Assembly: GCA_002898795.1 (NCBI GenBank)
Contig: BEIG01000004.1
Location: forward strand, 1-62,729
Direction of reading: 5' to 3'
Source of the DNA: a bacterium HR30
GTDB taxonomy: Bacteria; Desulfobacterota; Binatia; HRBIN30
Length of the DNA stretch: 62,729 nucleotides
Position numbers and translations under genes: made by a program
Shown: positions 27,838 to 39,165 of the stretch, in pieces
How the letters are laid out: every line of letters begins with the position of its first letter
Position numbering within the stretch: the first letter of the stretch is position 1
The notes under the pieces: model-generated
Told to the model about the DNA's origin: nothing
The model's input: the letters and a program-made list of their open reading frames with translations, nothing else
The model's database searches: none

Positions 27838-28492
27838 TCAATGATGGGCAAACAGGTACAGCAACGGGAACAAGAAGATCCAAACGATGTCGACAAAGTG
27901 CCAGTACAGCCCGAACATCTCCACCGGGGTGTTGTATTCTGCGGTGTACTTGCCCTGCAGGGAGAACAACAACAGCACGATCAAGCCTATGGCGCCTACG
28001 ACCATGTGGAGAGCGTGCATACCTGTCATCGCGAAGTACAGAGAAAAGAAAATCAACTGCTGCCGCGCATCGGGTGCATCCACCCGCCACTGGAGGCCGG
28101 GCACCAAGCCCTCGTGCCATTTGTGGCTGTACTCGACGACCTTGACGCCAAGAAAGGTGCTGCCCAGGGCCAAGGTGAGGAACAAGAACAAAACGAGTTG
28201 GCCGCGGTGGCCCGTCTGCGCCGCATGCACCGCCAGCGCCATGGTCAGGCTCGAGGCGATGAGCACACCAGTGTTGAATGCGCCTAAGGTTACGTCCAAA
28301 TGATGACTCGCGTGGGCGAAGGCCTCGGGATAAGCCGAACGGTAAATGGCATAAGCCAGAAAGAGCCCACCGAAAAACATGATTTCCTGGATGAGGAAGG
28401 CCCACATGCCGAGCACAGCCGCGCTGTACTGCTGTTCGGCATCGTCGAACTGATGATGCACATGAGCGTGGCTGGCAGCCACGGAACCGATG

Positions 28493-28500
<8 letters not shown>
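27838..28500 (-). CDS. coxC: Cytochrome c oxidase subunit III
   Basis: A 220-aa subunit III with about six to seven membrane helices: [17 protein letters not shown] near the N-terminus and [15 protein letters not shown] and [18 protein letters not shown] near the end, all typical. It probably starts with TTG: GGAGGAGG is placed 6 nt upstream of it. It overlaps the coxA end by 8 nt, which implies translational coupling. His-rich N-terminal HAHVHH is notable but common in this subfamily. Confidence 0.9.
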
Positions 28501-30103
<1,603 letters not shown>

Positions 30104-30137
30104 CGTTTTAACCGCCTAACGGTGTGACTTTCGCCTC

Positions 30138-31124
30138 TCACTGTGTTTCGGTGCCTGCCTTACCGGTTTTGATATAGGCCAGGAGCTGCATCAGTTGCTC
30201 TTCGTTGACCAGCCCTTTGAAGGTCGGCATGATGGGCTGATAGCCTGCAACGATTTTCGCCTGCGGGTTCAAAATCGATTCCCGAATGTAATCTTCGTCG
30301 GCTACGACGGAGCTACCATCCTGCAGCGAAACCGTGTGGCCGAACAAATTCGCCAACGACGGACCGAGTGCACCAGCTTGCGCGCGGTGGCAACTGACGC
30401 ATCCGAGCTTTTTGAACAGCTCCGCCCCTGCACTCGCCATCGCGGCTTGCTGATCCTCGGGTTTGGCTGCGGGTACGGCAGCCACCGCGGTCGTTGCCGC
30501 TCCGCTGAGCCATGCCTGATATTCCATCGGCTCCATGACCACGATACGCCCAATCATCTTCGCGTGTTCCGTACCGCAATACTCCGCGCAAAACAGGTGA
30601 TAAGTGCCCGGCTTCGTGGCCTCGAACCACGCGGTCGTGTAACGGCCAGGAATGGCGTCTTGTTTGATGCGGAAGGCGGGAACGTAAAAGCTGTGAATCA
30701 CGTCTTCCGACGTCATCGTGAGTTTGATCGGCTGCCCGACAGGAACGTGGAGCTCGTTAATCTCCCGCTTGCCCTCGAGATGCTGAAGTTTCCACATCCA
30801 CTGCTTGCCCACGACGAACACTTCCATGGCGTTGGGCGGCGGAACGGCAAGTGCCAGGTAAACCTTTGCCCCCCAAAAAAACATGATCATCGCCAGGCCG
30901 AACGGAATAATCGTCCAGGCCAATTCGAGAGCCAGCGAGCCATGGATTGCGGGCGGCCGTTCGGCTTCGCTGCGGCGGCGGTACTTCACGGCGAAAACCA
31001 CCACCAACGCCGCGATGAGCACGGCGAAAAATCCGCTGACCGCTACCAAGAACAAGTACAACGCATCGACCTCACCGGCCATGGTCGATGCACGTTCCGG
31101 AAACAGAGCAAAGTTCGAAGCCAT
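30138..31124 (-). CDS. coxB: Cytochrome c oxidase subunit II with fused cytochrome c domain (caa3)
   Basis: A 328-aa subunit II with two N-terminal membrane helices (about residues 20-45 and 65-85). The CuA cupredoxin domain has CAEYCGTEHAKM with both cysteines, the Glu, His and Met ligands, and an upstream His in DVIHSFYVP. A C-terminal c-type haem domain has CVSCH (about residue 240) and axial Met in PIMPTFKG. The fusion marks the enzyme as caa3 type, able to take electrons directly from alternative complex III. GGAG lies about 12 nt upstream of the ATG. Confidence 0.95.
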   Translation of the reverse strand: MASNFALFPERASTMAGEVDALYLFLVAVSGFFAVLIAALVVVFAVKYRRRSEAERPPAIHGSLALELAWTIIPFGLAMIMFFWGAKVYLALAVPPPNAMEVFVVGKQWMWKLQHLEGKREINELHVPVGQPIKLTMTSEDVIHSFYVPAFRIKQDAIPGRYTTAWFEATKPGTYHLFCAEYCGTEHAKMIGRIVVMEPMEYQAWLSGAATTAVAAVPAAKPEDQQAAMASAGAELFKKLGCVSCHRAQAGALGPSLANLFGHTVSLQDGSSVVADEDYIRESILNPQAKIVAGYQPIMPTFKGLVNEEQLMQLLAYIKTGKAGTETQ

Positions 31125-31150
31125 GCTTGATCGCTACTCCACGTTGAAAA

Positions 31151-32011
31151 TCAAGGCGCGGCCCCCGTTCGGGCCCATGAGTTGTGCGCCGCAGCCGCCG
31201 AATGGCGCTCGCGCCGTACCATCACGACAATGAAAGTGACCAGCGCTACCAGCGTGATGACTCCTCCGATTCGTATGGAGTTCAACGCAATGGCGCTGTA
31301 ACGGCCTGTGGCAGGGTCGTAGTGGAAACAATACAGCAACACCTTGTCCACGGGGGAACCGATTTTGCCGTCTGCTGCTTCGATCAGACCAAAACGCAAA
31401 TCTCGTGGTGAAAACTCTACGCCGTAAAAATACCGGGCAATCCTGCCCCCCGGTGTCAGCACCACCAACCCCGTTGCATGGGCATACTGCTGGTACTTTT
31501 CATCCCAGGCGTAACGAAAACCCACCGCTTCCGTGAGCGCGCGGATGGAAGCCTCGTCGCCCGTGAGAAAATGCCAGCCTGCCTCGGCGCCTGGCCGCCG
31601 GTACTCTTTCAGGTACGTTGCCTTTTTCGCTGCAGCCAGCTCGGCCGACTCCCGCGGATTGAACGACACGTTGATCGCCACGAATTCCTTCCCCAGGTCG
31701 AACCGCAAGGCCCGCAGGGCACTCACAAGCCCGTTCAGCACCAAGGTGCACAACATTGGGCATTCGTAATAGGACAGGGTTAAAATTACCGGCTTACCCT
31801 GAAAGTAGTCCCCGAGGCGAACCGGCTGACCCGTTTCGTCCCGAAACGTGAGCTCCAGGGGCACCTGGGTTCCCAGGCGCTGCTCGAAGTCCACCTGCTG
31901 GAGAAGCGGGACGGATTGTGTCCCCTCCCCGGTGGACGACGGCAAGCGCACCGCATTGGCGGCGCCGGCCATCAAGAGGCCGAGAAAAACCACCAGCGCG
32001 CGCGTTTTCAT
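31151..32011 (-). CDS. SCO family copper chaperone with C-terminal membrane helix
   Basis: A 286-aa SCO/PrrC-type thioredoxin-fold protein that inserts copper into the CuA site of subunit II. It has a signal peptide (ending AGAANA), the copper-binding CPMLC within LSYYECPMLCTLVLNG, and the conserved His in AHATGLVVLTP. Unlike the common N-anchored SCO proteins it ends with a hydrophobic helix (ITLVALVTFIVVMV) near residues 252-270 followed by basic residues, so it is probably anchored at its C-terminus. The ATG overlaps the stop of the 135-aa gene (ATGA), and coxB follows after 26 nt, fitting its role in assembly. Confidence 0.9.
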   Translation of the reverse strand: MKTRALVVFLGLLMAGAANAVRLPSSTGEGTQSVPLLQQVDFEQRLGTQVPLELTFRDETGQPVRLGDYFQGKPVILTLSYYECPMLCTLVLNGLVSALRALRFDLGKEFVAINVSFNPRESAELAAAKKATYLKEYRRPGAEAGWHFLTGDEASIRALTEAVGFRYAWDEKYQQYAHATGLVVLTPGGRIARYFYGVEFSPRDLRFGLIEAADGKIGSPVDKVLLYCFHYDPATGRYSAIALNSIRIGGVITLVALVTFIVVMVRRERHSAAAAHNSWARTGAAP

Positions 32012-32415
32012 GGCTGGCGCTCCTCCGGCCGCGCAGGCAGCCCTTTACTCGCCAAAATTTCTATGGCCCGATCGATTGGGATCCGTGCAATGCCGTTGGC
32101 CTTATCCACCCAGCCGTACTGGTGGAGTTGATCGTCCTCCCAAGCCCGTAGCTCCAGCAAATCCTTGATCGGGGCTGGTTGTAGCCGCGGGGCAGGAGGC
32201 TCCTTGGGGACCACACCCGCAAGGGGGTTGGGTGGCGGAGCGCTGCGTTGAACGTGCTGCTCCAGCAAAACAGTGAACACATAGAGCAGGGCAAAGATCG
32301 CCACCGTCACTACCGTGCCGAGCACCACGGTGATGACAATCGGGCGACTCGGGAGGTCGCGGGTTTCGTAACTCGCAGGGGTATGCCCAGGGTGATCGGT
32401 TACAGCACGGCTCAT
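32008..32415 (-). CDS. Uncharacterised single-helix membrane protein of the ACIII-oxidase operon
   Basis: A 135-aa protein with one helix near residues 24-47 (IVITVVLGTVVTVAIFALLY), a Pro-rich segment, and a conserved-looking C-terminal domain with LHQYGWVDKANGIARIPID. Similar proteins are, to my knowledge, common next to actF/SCO/cox genes in delta-like and Bacteroidota genomes, but no function is assigned. AGGAGG lies 7 nt before the ATG at 32415. It overlaps actF and SCO stops/starts by ATGA at both ends, so it is produced together with them. A role as a small subunit or assembly factor bridging the two complexes is inferred. Confidence 0.8.
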   Translation of the reverse strand: MSRAVTDHPGHTPASYETRDLPSRPIVITVVLGTVVTVAIFALLYVFTVLLEQHVQRSAPPPNPLAGVVPKEPPAPRLQPAPIKDLLELRAWEDDQLHQYGWVDKANGIARIPIDRAIEILASKGLPARPEERQP

Positions 32416-33605
32416 GCGTGACCTCCTGCTGCAGGTAGCGAGGGATCGTTCCACACGATCAAGGCGCGCCCCCGTAGCCCGCCCGTGAACGCCCAGAGCC
32501 ACACACCGCCGACGCCCAGCCACGCCGTTACGTCAAGCCAGTGCACCCGGGCATGGTGCGGGGAGAAGGCTGGCGTGATCAGCCAGTAAACCTCGAGAAC
32601 TCGCACGCACAGGATAAACAGGGCCACGGTCGCAATTAGCCGAGCGTTCCGCTTGATATCTCGCGACAGCAAAATAACGAACGGCAAAGCAAAGTGGAAC
32701 AGAATCAGGCACAAGCCCAAGTATTCCCACCCACCGCTCATGCGCTTCAAGTACCAAGGCGTCTCCTCCGGTAAATTGCCCGACCAGATGATGAGCAACT
32801 GCGAAAGCGAGAAATACGCCCACAGCATGACGAAGGCGAACATGAGCTTGCCCAGGTCGTGAAACTGCATCGGTTGCACCACGCCACTCAACGGGCCGTT
32901 CTTCGTAAGCAAAGCGGTAACTTGAATCATAAAGGCCATGGCGCTGAGCAAGCAGCCGCCCATAACCAACACGCCGTAGAGGGTAGAGTACCAGTGCGGC
33001 TCCAGAGACATTGCCCAATCGACCGCGGCAAAGGTAAACGTGAGCCCCAGCGCCACCAACCCGCCGCGACTTAAGTTTTCCAGCCAGCCGATCGCACGCG
33101 GCTCGCCGTTTTCCTGCGCTTCGGACCATCGAGACAGGAACACGGCCAGAAGGGTCCAGACCACAAAGTACAGTACTGCCCGACCAATGAAAAACGGCAC
33201 GTTCAAGTACACACTCTTGTGCTGCAACAGCGGATCGTGCGCCACCTTGGCAGCATCAGCCCACTCGTAAAGCGACTGCAGGCCGACCACCACGGGGATG
33301 AACAGCACAGCAAGCACCGGGATCGTGCGCACGGCCGATTCCAAGCTTCGGCGAATCACGGAACCCCAGGCACCGCCCGTTACGTGGTAAATCATCAGCA
33401 GTGCCAGCGAGCCCATGGCGATGCCAAACCAAAACAAGAAGCCGAACAAGTACGACTGGAAAAACTGGGTCGTATCGATCAGGGCACCGGCCAGCGACAC
33501 CGCAAGCCCGATGGCACCCGCGCCCAAAGCTAACGGGCGCACCCGAAACAAGGGGTGATCCGCTGGCAACATCAAGCGACTTCGATCGTCCATGGCACTA
33601 CTCAT
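32412..33605 (-). CDS. actF: Alternative complex III, membrane subunit ActF
   Basis: Integral membrane protein (397 aa) with about ten helices, a NrfD-related but short-loop subunit of quinol:electron acceptor oxidoreductase. The pattern YSTLYGVLVMGG, PMQFHDLGKLMFAFVMLWAYFSLSQLLIIWSGNLPEET and the C-terminal FSPHH are characteristic of ActF. Its ATG overlaps the actE stop by 8 nt and its TGA overlaps the next ATG by 4 nt. Together with ActC it holds the membrane part through which quinol is oxidised or protons move. Confidence 0.9.
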   Translation of the reverse strand: MSSAMDDRSRLMLPADHPLFRVRPLALGAGAIGLAVSLAGALIDTTQFFQSYLFGFLFWFGIAMGSLALLMIYHVTGGAWGSVIRRSLESAVRTIPVLAVLFIPVVVGLQSLYEWADAAKVAHDPLLQHKSVYLNVPFFIGRAVLYFVVWTLLAVFLSRWSEAQENGEPRAIGWLENLSRGGLVALGLTFTFAAVDWAMSLEPHWYSTLYGVLVMGGCLLSAMAFMIQVTALLTKNGPLSGVVQPMQFHDLGKLMFAFVMLWAYFSLSQLLIIWSGNLPEETPWYLKRMSGGWEYLGLCLILFHFALPFVILLSRDIKRNARLIATVALFILCVRVLEVYWLITPAFSPHHARVHWLDVTAWLGVGGVWLWAFTGGLRGRALIVWNDPSLPAAGGHA

Positions 33606-34221
33606 GGGAACTACCTGCTTGCGGCTTGGTCTTTACTGCCGCTTGGTCCAGTTTTGGCCGGTCCTCCGGTGGAAGCTCTGCCGCTGGCACATGCTGACTC
33701 AGTTGCAAAGCACGAATGTAAGCCACGATTGCCCATCGGTCGCGCACGGGAATTTGTGCGGCGTAGTCCGGCATGACGCCGAAACCATTGCCAATGACGT
33801 GAAAGAAATAACCTGGGGGTTGCTGGCGTAAACGATCCTGGTGGAAAGACGGAGGCTGCTTGTATCCCCGTTGCACGATCATTCCCTGGCCTGTACCCAC
33901 GCGATCGTGACAAGGGGAGCAGAAAATGTTGTACCGTTCCTGCCCGCGCTCGAGCACAGCACGGGTCACGGGGAAAGGAAACTCCGGGCTAAAATTCTCG
34001 CCGATCTTGCCGGTGTACAACAACGCATCGTCATTCAAGTGGCCGCGGGCCACGGTGCCGGGCACCAAAGGCCGGACCGACCGTCCGTCGGCAAAAAAGT
34101 CACTGGGTCGAAAGCCCTTGTACTTCGGCTGGTCGTGCATGTCTTGCCGGCAGCCAGCTCCAAGCACAAGGGCAGCTAGCAATCCGAAGGCGGAAATCCA
34201 CTGAGTTTGCTTGGCCGTCAT
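33598..34221 (-). CDS. actE: Alternative complex III, monohaem cytochrome c lipoprotein ActE
   Basis: A 207-aa lipoprotein: the signal peptide has the lipobox LGAGC (lipidated Cys near residue 22), and one c-type haem site CSPCH lies about residue 98, with a candidate axial Met in FGVMPDYA. It passes electrons from the pentahaem ActA towards the oxidase. The frame is open upstream, but TAATG at the actD stop and the lipoprotein signal set the start at 34221. The actF gene overlaps its end. Confidence 0.92.
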   Translation of the reverse strand: MTAKQTQWISAFGLLAALVLGAGCRQDMHDQPKYKGFRPSDFFADGRSVRPLVPGTVARGHLNDDALLYTGKIGENFSPEFPFPVTRAVLERGQERYNIFCSPCHDRVGTGQGMIVQRGYKQPPSFHQDRLRQQPPGYFFHVIGNGFGVMPDYAAQIPVRDRWAIVAYIRALQLSQHVPAAELPPEDRPKLDQAAVKTKPQAGSSHE

Positions 34222-34760
34222 TAGTCCGGCACCTCGGCAACAGAAACTGGAGACAACGACTCCAAGACACGCCGCGTTCCTTCGCGGTCGAAGAGCGGAT
34301 CGGTCGACTCGACACAAAGGAAAAACCGGTCGCGTGAGGCGAGAGCGAAACGAGGCACGTTGAACACCGGGTGGTAGGGCGCTGGCAACCCATTCAGCGC
34401 GAGCATGCCCAGCACCGCCGTGAGTGCGGCGAAAAGAACGGTGCACTCGAACGTAATGGGTACGAACGCGGGAACGCTAAACAGCGGTCGCCCTCCCACG
34501 TTGATGGGATAGTCGATCACCGAGGTCCAGTACTGCAGGCCAATGCCGAACAAGCACCCGGCCAGACCTCCACAAAATACGAGAAAAGACACCATGTTGC
34601 GGTGCACACCCAGCTCCTCCCAGACCTCCTCTACGGGGAATGGGGTAAATGCATCCATACGCCGGTACCCCATTTGCCGCAGCTTACGGATGGCCTCGAT
34701 CAAATGATTCACGTCGGCAAACTCCGCCATCAAGCCATAGACCGGAACGCGCGCGGTCAT
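34221..34760 (-). CDS. actD: Alternative complex III, ActD (DUF3341)
   Basis: A 179-aa DUF3341 protein: an N-terminal soluble part with YGLMAEFADVNHLIEAI and DAFTPFPVEEV, followed by two membrane helices (about residues 57-80 and 103-125) and a short C-terminal region. In ACIII structures ActD lies beside ActC and ActF. The ATG overlaps the actC TGA (ATGA) and the stop shares a base with the actE start (TAATG). Confidence 0.92.
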   Translation of the reverse strand: MTARVPVYGLMAEFADVNHLIEAIRKLRQMGYRRMDAFTPFPVEEVWEELGVHRNMVSFLVFCGGLAGCLFGIGLQYWTSVIDYPINVGGRPLFSVPAFVPITFECTVLFAALTAVLGMLALNGLPAPYHPVFNVPRFALASRDRFFLCVESTDPLFDREGTRRVLESLSPVSVAEVPD

Positions 34761-36121
34761 GCGTGCTTCTCCTTTACCTTGGCTTCAGGCAGCAGGGTGC
34801 GCATCTCGAAAATCGAGATCATGGGCAGCAGCCGGATGAACAAGAACAATAAGGTTAGGAACAAACCGATCGTGCCGATAAAGGTGCCGTAGTCGAAAAT
34901 CGTTCCGGCATACATGCCCCACGACGACGGCAAGAAATCGCGATGCAAGCTCACCACGATAATCACGTAGCGCTCGAGCCACATCCCGACGTTGATGGAC
35001 ATGGCAACTGCGAACAGCAGGGGAATGTTGGTCCGCACCCGCTGAAACCACAGCAACTGCGGAATGATCACGTTGGTTAAAATGAGGGCGGCGTACAAGG
35101 TCTTGTAGGGCCCGGTGAGGCGGTTCTTCACCATGAAGCTTTCGTAAGGGTTGCCACTGTACCAGGCCATAAAGATTTCCATCATGTACCCGTACGCCAC
35201 CACGAGGCCCGTGGCCAACATCACCCGCGCCATGTAGTTGATGTGACGCATCGTGATGAAGTCTTCGAGGCCATAGTAGCGGCGCAGCGGAATCGTCAGC
35301 GTAAGCACCATCGCAAACCCGGCATAAATCGCGCCCGCGACGAAGTACGGGGGGAAAATTGTCGCATGCCAACCCGGAATGATGCCGACGGCAAAGTCGA
35401 ACGACACCACACTGTGCACCGAAACCACCAGTGGCGTGGAGAGACCGGCAAGCAACAAGTACGCGGTTTCGTAGCGGTTCCAATGACGCGCCGAGCCACG
35501 CCACCCCATGGCCAGAATGCCGTAAATGATCCGACCAACCTTGCTGGTGGAGCGATCGCGCAGGGTCGCCAGGTCAGGAATGAGGCCGACGAACCAAAAC
35601 AGTGCGGAGACGGTGGCGTACGTGGACACGGCGAATACGTCCCACATCAGGGGGCTACGAAAGTTGGGCCACATGCCCATGGCGTTCGGATAGGGCAGGA
35701 GCCAGTAAAACAGCCACGGCCGGCCGAGGTGCAAAATGGGGTACAAGCCAGCACAGGCCACCGCAAACAGCGTCATGGCCTCGGCAAAGCGGTTGATCGA
35801 AGTGCGCCACGTCTGGCGGAACAGCAACAAAATGGCCGAAATCAGGGTGCCGGCGTGCCCAATCCCGATCCACCAAACAAAGTTGATGATGTCGAATCCC
35901 CAGCCAACCGGAATGTTGATGCCCCAAATTCCAATCCCGCGCACAAAGAGCACGGCCACGCATTGCAGGAAAATCGTCAGCAACACGAAGGAGATGCCGA
36001 AACCGAGCATCCACCCCTTGCGGGTTTCGGACAAAACTACAGCCGCGATCTTGTCGGTTACGGTTTCGAACGTATGGCCCGGGCCAATGATCGGGCCAAG
36101 ATCCCGTGCAGGCGCGCTCAT
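34757..36121 (-). CDS. actC: Alternative complex III, quinone-binding NrfD-type subunit ActC
   Basis: Polysulphide-reductase/NrfD-type integral membrane protein (454 aa, about ten helices), the likely quinol-oxidising subunit. WGINIPVGWGFDIINFVWWIGIGHAGTLISAILLLFRQ and the later RHINYMARVMLATGLVVAYGYMMEIFMAWYSGN are family hallmarks. The frame runs on upstream, but the ATG at 36121 overlapping the actB stop (ATGA) with AAAGGA upstream is chosen. It is the counterpart of ActF and pairs with the FeS domain of ActB. Confidence 0.93.
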   Translation of the reverse strand: MSAPARDLGPIIGPGHTFETVTDKIAAVVLSETRKGWMLGFGISFVLLTIFLQCVAVLFVRGIGIWGINIPVGWGFDIINFVWWIGIGHAGTLISAILLLFRQTWRTSINRFAEAMTLFAVACAGLYPILHLGRPWLFYWLLPYPNAMGMWPNFRSPLMWDVFAVSTYATVSALFWFVGLIPDLATLRDRSTSKVGRIIYGILAMGWRGSARHWNRYETAYLLLAGLSTPLVVSVHSVVSFDFAVGIIPGWHATIFPPYFVAGAIYAGFAMVLTLTIPLRRYYGLEDFITMRHINYMARVMLATGLVVAYGYMMEIFMAWYSGNPYESFMVKNRLTGPYKTLYAALILTNVIIPQLLWFQRVRTNIPLLFAVAMSINVGMWLERYVIIVVSLHRDFLPSSWGMYAGTIFDYGTFIGTIGLFLTLLFLFIRLLPMISIFEMRTLLPEAKVKEKHA

Positions 36122-39100
36122 GCGTGATCCTTTCCTGAAACGAGCTCGGGATTCGGGTTGCGCACCGCAGCCAGATACGTGGTGCGCGGGCGGGTGTTCA
36201 ACTCTTCGAGCAACTGGTACGTGCGCGGCAATTTCTGGAGTTTCGCAACGCGGCTGTCTGGGTCGTTTCGGTCGCCGAACACAATGGCCTCGGTGGGGCA
36301 AACTTGCTGGCAAGCAGTGAGAATTTCACCGTCGCGAATTTTCCGCCCCTCCCGCTTGGCTTGAATGCGCGCTGCGTTGATGCGCTGCACGCAGTACGTG
36401 CACTTTTCCATCACTCCCCGGCTGCGCACGCTCACGTCTGGGTTACGCAACAGCTTGAGGCTTTCCGTGTACCAGTCCTGGTACAGGTAAAAGTTAAACC
36501 GCCGCACCTTGTAGGGGCAGTTGTTCGCGCAGTACTTGGTGCCCACGCAGCGGTTGTACACCATGTCATTGAGCCCCTCGGCACTGTGCACCGTGGCGTT
36601 CACCGGGCAAACCAGTTCGCACGGCGCATTTTCACACTGCTGGCAGGGAATGGGCTGATGGACGAACTCGGGATGATCCAGGTCGCCTTCGTAGTACCGA
36701 TCCACCCGAATCCAGTGCATTTCCCTTCCACGGGCAACTTGATCCTTACCGACAACGGCAATGTTGTTTTCGGCCACGCAAGCAATGGTACACGCGCCAC
36801 AACCGATACAGGCGTTGAGGTCGATCGACATGGCCCACGCATAACCGGTGTACGGGAAGCCAGGATACATCGACGGCGCCTCCCCGTGCTCTCCACCGCC
36901 ATGGCCGTGCGGTGCCAAGGACGGGTTATGTCGGTACTCCTCCAACGTGCCCTTGCGCAGAATGTCTCGCCCTTCGAGGCTAAAGTGGTCTTGGGTGCAC
37001 GCCAAACGATAACGGCGGCCTGTTTTCCGTATCTCACCACCAGGCATGCCCCAGGGCGACCGCGACGAAGACAACTTGAACGCGTCCACCCCAATGCCAC
37101 CGCCCACGCGACCTGCCTTCGGCCGGCCGTAGCCCCAATGCAATAAAACCGTATCGGGTGCTTGCCCGGGCTGAATCCACACCGGCGCCTCGACCCGCCG
37201 ATCTTCGGCAACCACCTCGACTACGTCCCCGTTTTTCACCCCGAAACGCGCTGCCGTCACCGGGGCCAAGTACGCCACGTTGTCCCACGTGAGCTTGGTC
37301 AGTGGCTTGGGAAGCTCCTGCAACCAGCCGTTGTTCGCGTAACGTCCGTCATACACCGTGGGATCCGGCCGCAAGACGATCTCCAGGCCAGGTGGCGAAG
37401 CAACCAGTGGCCGCAGGGTCTGGAAAAAGTCCGGTCGAAGCGAAACCGCCCGTACCTCCGCAGCGCTTCCAGCCACGATACCATCGTGCAATGCGCGCCG
37501 CCAACGCTTCTCGAAATCCGCGTCGCCCCAAACGCTCTTCCAATACTGCTGAACCATCTCATAGCCCGTACGGCTTGGCTTGCTACTGAAGGTCGCCAGC
37601 ACCTCGAGCGCACTCTTGCCGTCGTAAAGCGGGGCAATGAGTGGCTGGATTAACGTGACTGTGCCATCGTGCGCCCGCACATCTCCCCACGATTCGAGCA
37701 CATGCGCCTCGGGAAGGTGCCAGTGGCAAAGCTGCGAGGTTTCATCTTCGTAAAGCCCGAGACGAATCCGCAAAGGCACCTTTTGTAACCGTTCCGCAAA
37801 GCGCAAGTCGGCTGGCGCGGTGTATACCGGGTTGCCGCCGAGGATGAGCAGCACCTCGACTTTCCCCGCATCCATGTCTGCCACCAGCGCTTGCAACGAC
37901 TCCCCTTGCAACTCGGGGTGTTGCGCCACGGGCTCGACGAAGGACACGGTTTTGCCAATGTTCGCCAGCGAGCTGTTGATCGCGTAAACAAGCGCGTGCA
38001 CGCTCGGCGGCAACGCTTCACCGGCCACAATCAAGCTGCGACCTCGGCTGCGGGCCAAATCTTTCGCCACCGCGGCAATGAACGCGCGGTGCGCCTCCAT
38101 GCTCGCCGGCGTTTGCACCGGCAAGCCCAGCGCCGCGGCTAACGCGCGCACAAAGGCCTCGCACTCACTCGGCCGCAAGATCAACCGGTGATCCGCCACC
38201 GACCCTGTGATGCTCGGCGTGGCTTCGACCACGTACAGCCGATTCATCTGGCTGCCGTTACCATCCTCCACGCGCCGCCGCCGCGAAAACTCCCGAGCAT
38301 AACGCACACCGGCCGGGTGAGGCCCCAGCAGGTCTGCCTCGACGCACAACACGACATCGGCCGCCTCGAGCCGGTAAACCGGATCCACCACTTCACCAAA
38401 GGCTGCCTTTGCACCTGCGTGCAAATGATCGCGGTTGACCGGCTCGTAATGATGCCAACGCGCTCCCGGCCACTCCGCAAGCAAGCGGCGGATTTCCGCT
38501 AGCAGCGTCGGCGAGGTTACGGTTTCCGTCAAAATCCGAAAACCTGCGCCCTTCTTCGCACCCAGCCGCTCGAACTCACGTTGCGCCGTATCGACAAACG
38601 CCGACCACGGACGAATGACGCCACCGAACCGAACCGCCTGAGATCGATCGGGGTCGTACAACGTCAAAATATCCGCTTGCGCAAAAATGTCTGTCGCGCC
38701 CAAGCTGGATGGGTGGTCCGGGTTGCCTTCTACTTTCGTCGGCCGACCCATGTGGCTTTCCACCAACACGCCCCGACCAAACCCACTCAACGGCAACGCC
38801 GTAGCAAAGTACAGCGGTTGGCCCGGAATCACCTCCTCCGGCGCCTTCACGTATGGGTAGATTTTTTCCACTGGCTGCTTCGTGCAAGCGCTCAAACCCG
38901 CGAGCCCCAGCGAGGCACCCATAAGCTGCAAGAACTGCCGCCGGCCCACTGCGTCGAGCACCGATGCCTGCCGAGGAAACTCCGCTTCCAGAAACGCCCG
39001 AAAGCCTTCACTTTCTGCTAGCTCGTCGAGGCTCCGCCAGTACTTGCGGCCCGTTGCCGCAGCAAGTTTCGCGCGCAACGCCTCAAGGTCGAACGATTGC

Positions 39101-39159
39101 GACTCCGACGGAAGCTCCCCTTCTGCGAGGTCTGGACGGTCTAAGCTCTGATCCTTCAT
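36118..39159 (-). CDS. actB: Alternative complex III, ActB (molybdopterin-oxidoreductase-like fused to FeS domain)
   Basis: A 1013-aa periplasm-facing subunit. Residues 70-95 have a Tat-like signal (GRRQFLQLMGASLGLAGLSAC). Residues 110-740 are a molybdopterin oxidoreductase-like domain that in ACIII has no cofactor. Residues 770-1000 are a ferredoxin domain with CIGCGACTIAC, CQQCENAPCELVCP, CVGTKYCANNCP and CTYCVQ...CQQVCP clusters, room for four FeS centres. The fusion of both halves is standard for ActB. The ATG is 6 nt after the actA stop. Confidence 0.95.
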   Translation of the reverse strand: MKDQSLDRPDLAEGELPSESQSFDLEALRAKLAAATGRKYWRSLDELAESEGFRAFLEAEFPRQASVLDAVGRRQFLQLMGASLGLAGLSACTKQPVEKIYPYVKAPEEVIPGQPLYFATALPLSGFGRGVLVESHMGRPTKVEGNPDHPSSLGATDIFAQADILTLYDPDRSQAVRFGGVIRPWSAFVDTAQREFERLGAKKGAGFRILTETVTSPTLLAEIRRLLAEWPGARWHHYEPVNRDHLHAGAKAAFGEVVDPVYRLEAADVVLCVEADLLGPHPAGVRYAREFSRRRRVEDGNGSQMNRLYVVEATPSITGSVADHRLILRPSECEAFVRALAAALGLPVQTPASMEAHRAFIAAVAKDLARSRGRSLIVAGEALPPSVHALVYAINSSLANIGKTVSFVEPVAQHPELQGESLQALVADMDAGKVEVLLILGGNPVYTAPADLRFAERLQKVPLRIRLGLYEDETSQLCHWHLPEAHVLESWGDVRAHDGTVTLIQPLIAPLYDGKSALEVLATFSSKPSRTGYEMVQQYWKSVWGDADFEKRWRRALHDGIVAGSAAEVRAVSLRPDFFQTLRPLVASPPGLEIVLRPDPTVYDGRYANNGWLQELPKPLTKLTWDNVAYLAPVTAARFGVKNGDVVEVVAEDRRVEAPVWIQPGQAPDTVLLHWGYGRPKAGRVGGGIGVDAFKLSSSRSPWGMPGGEIRKTGRRYRLACTQDHFSLEGRDILRKGTLEEYRHNPSLAPHGHGGGEHGEAPSMYPGFPYTGYAWAMSIDLNACIGCGACTIACVAENNIAVVGKDQVARGREMHWIRVDRYYEGDLDHPEFVHQPIPCQQCENAPCELVCPVNATVHSAEGLNDMVYNRCVGTKYCANNCPYKVRRFNFYLYQDWYTESLKLLRNPDVSVRSRGVMEKCTYCVQRINAARIQAKREGRKIRDGEILTACQQVCPTEAIVFGDRNDPDSRVAKLQKLPRTYQLLEELNTRPRTTYLAAVRNPNPELVSGKDHA

Positions 39160-39165
39160 TCTCGA

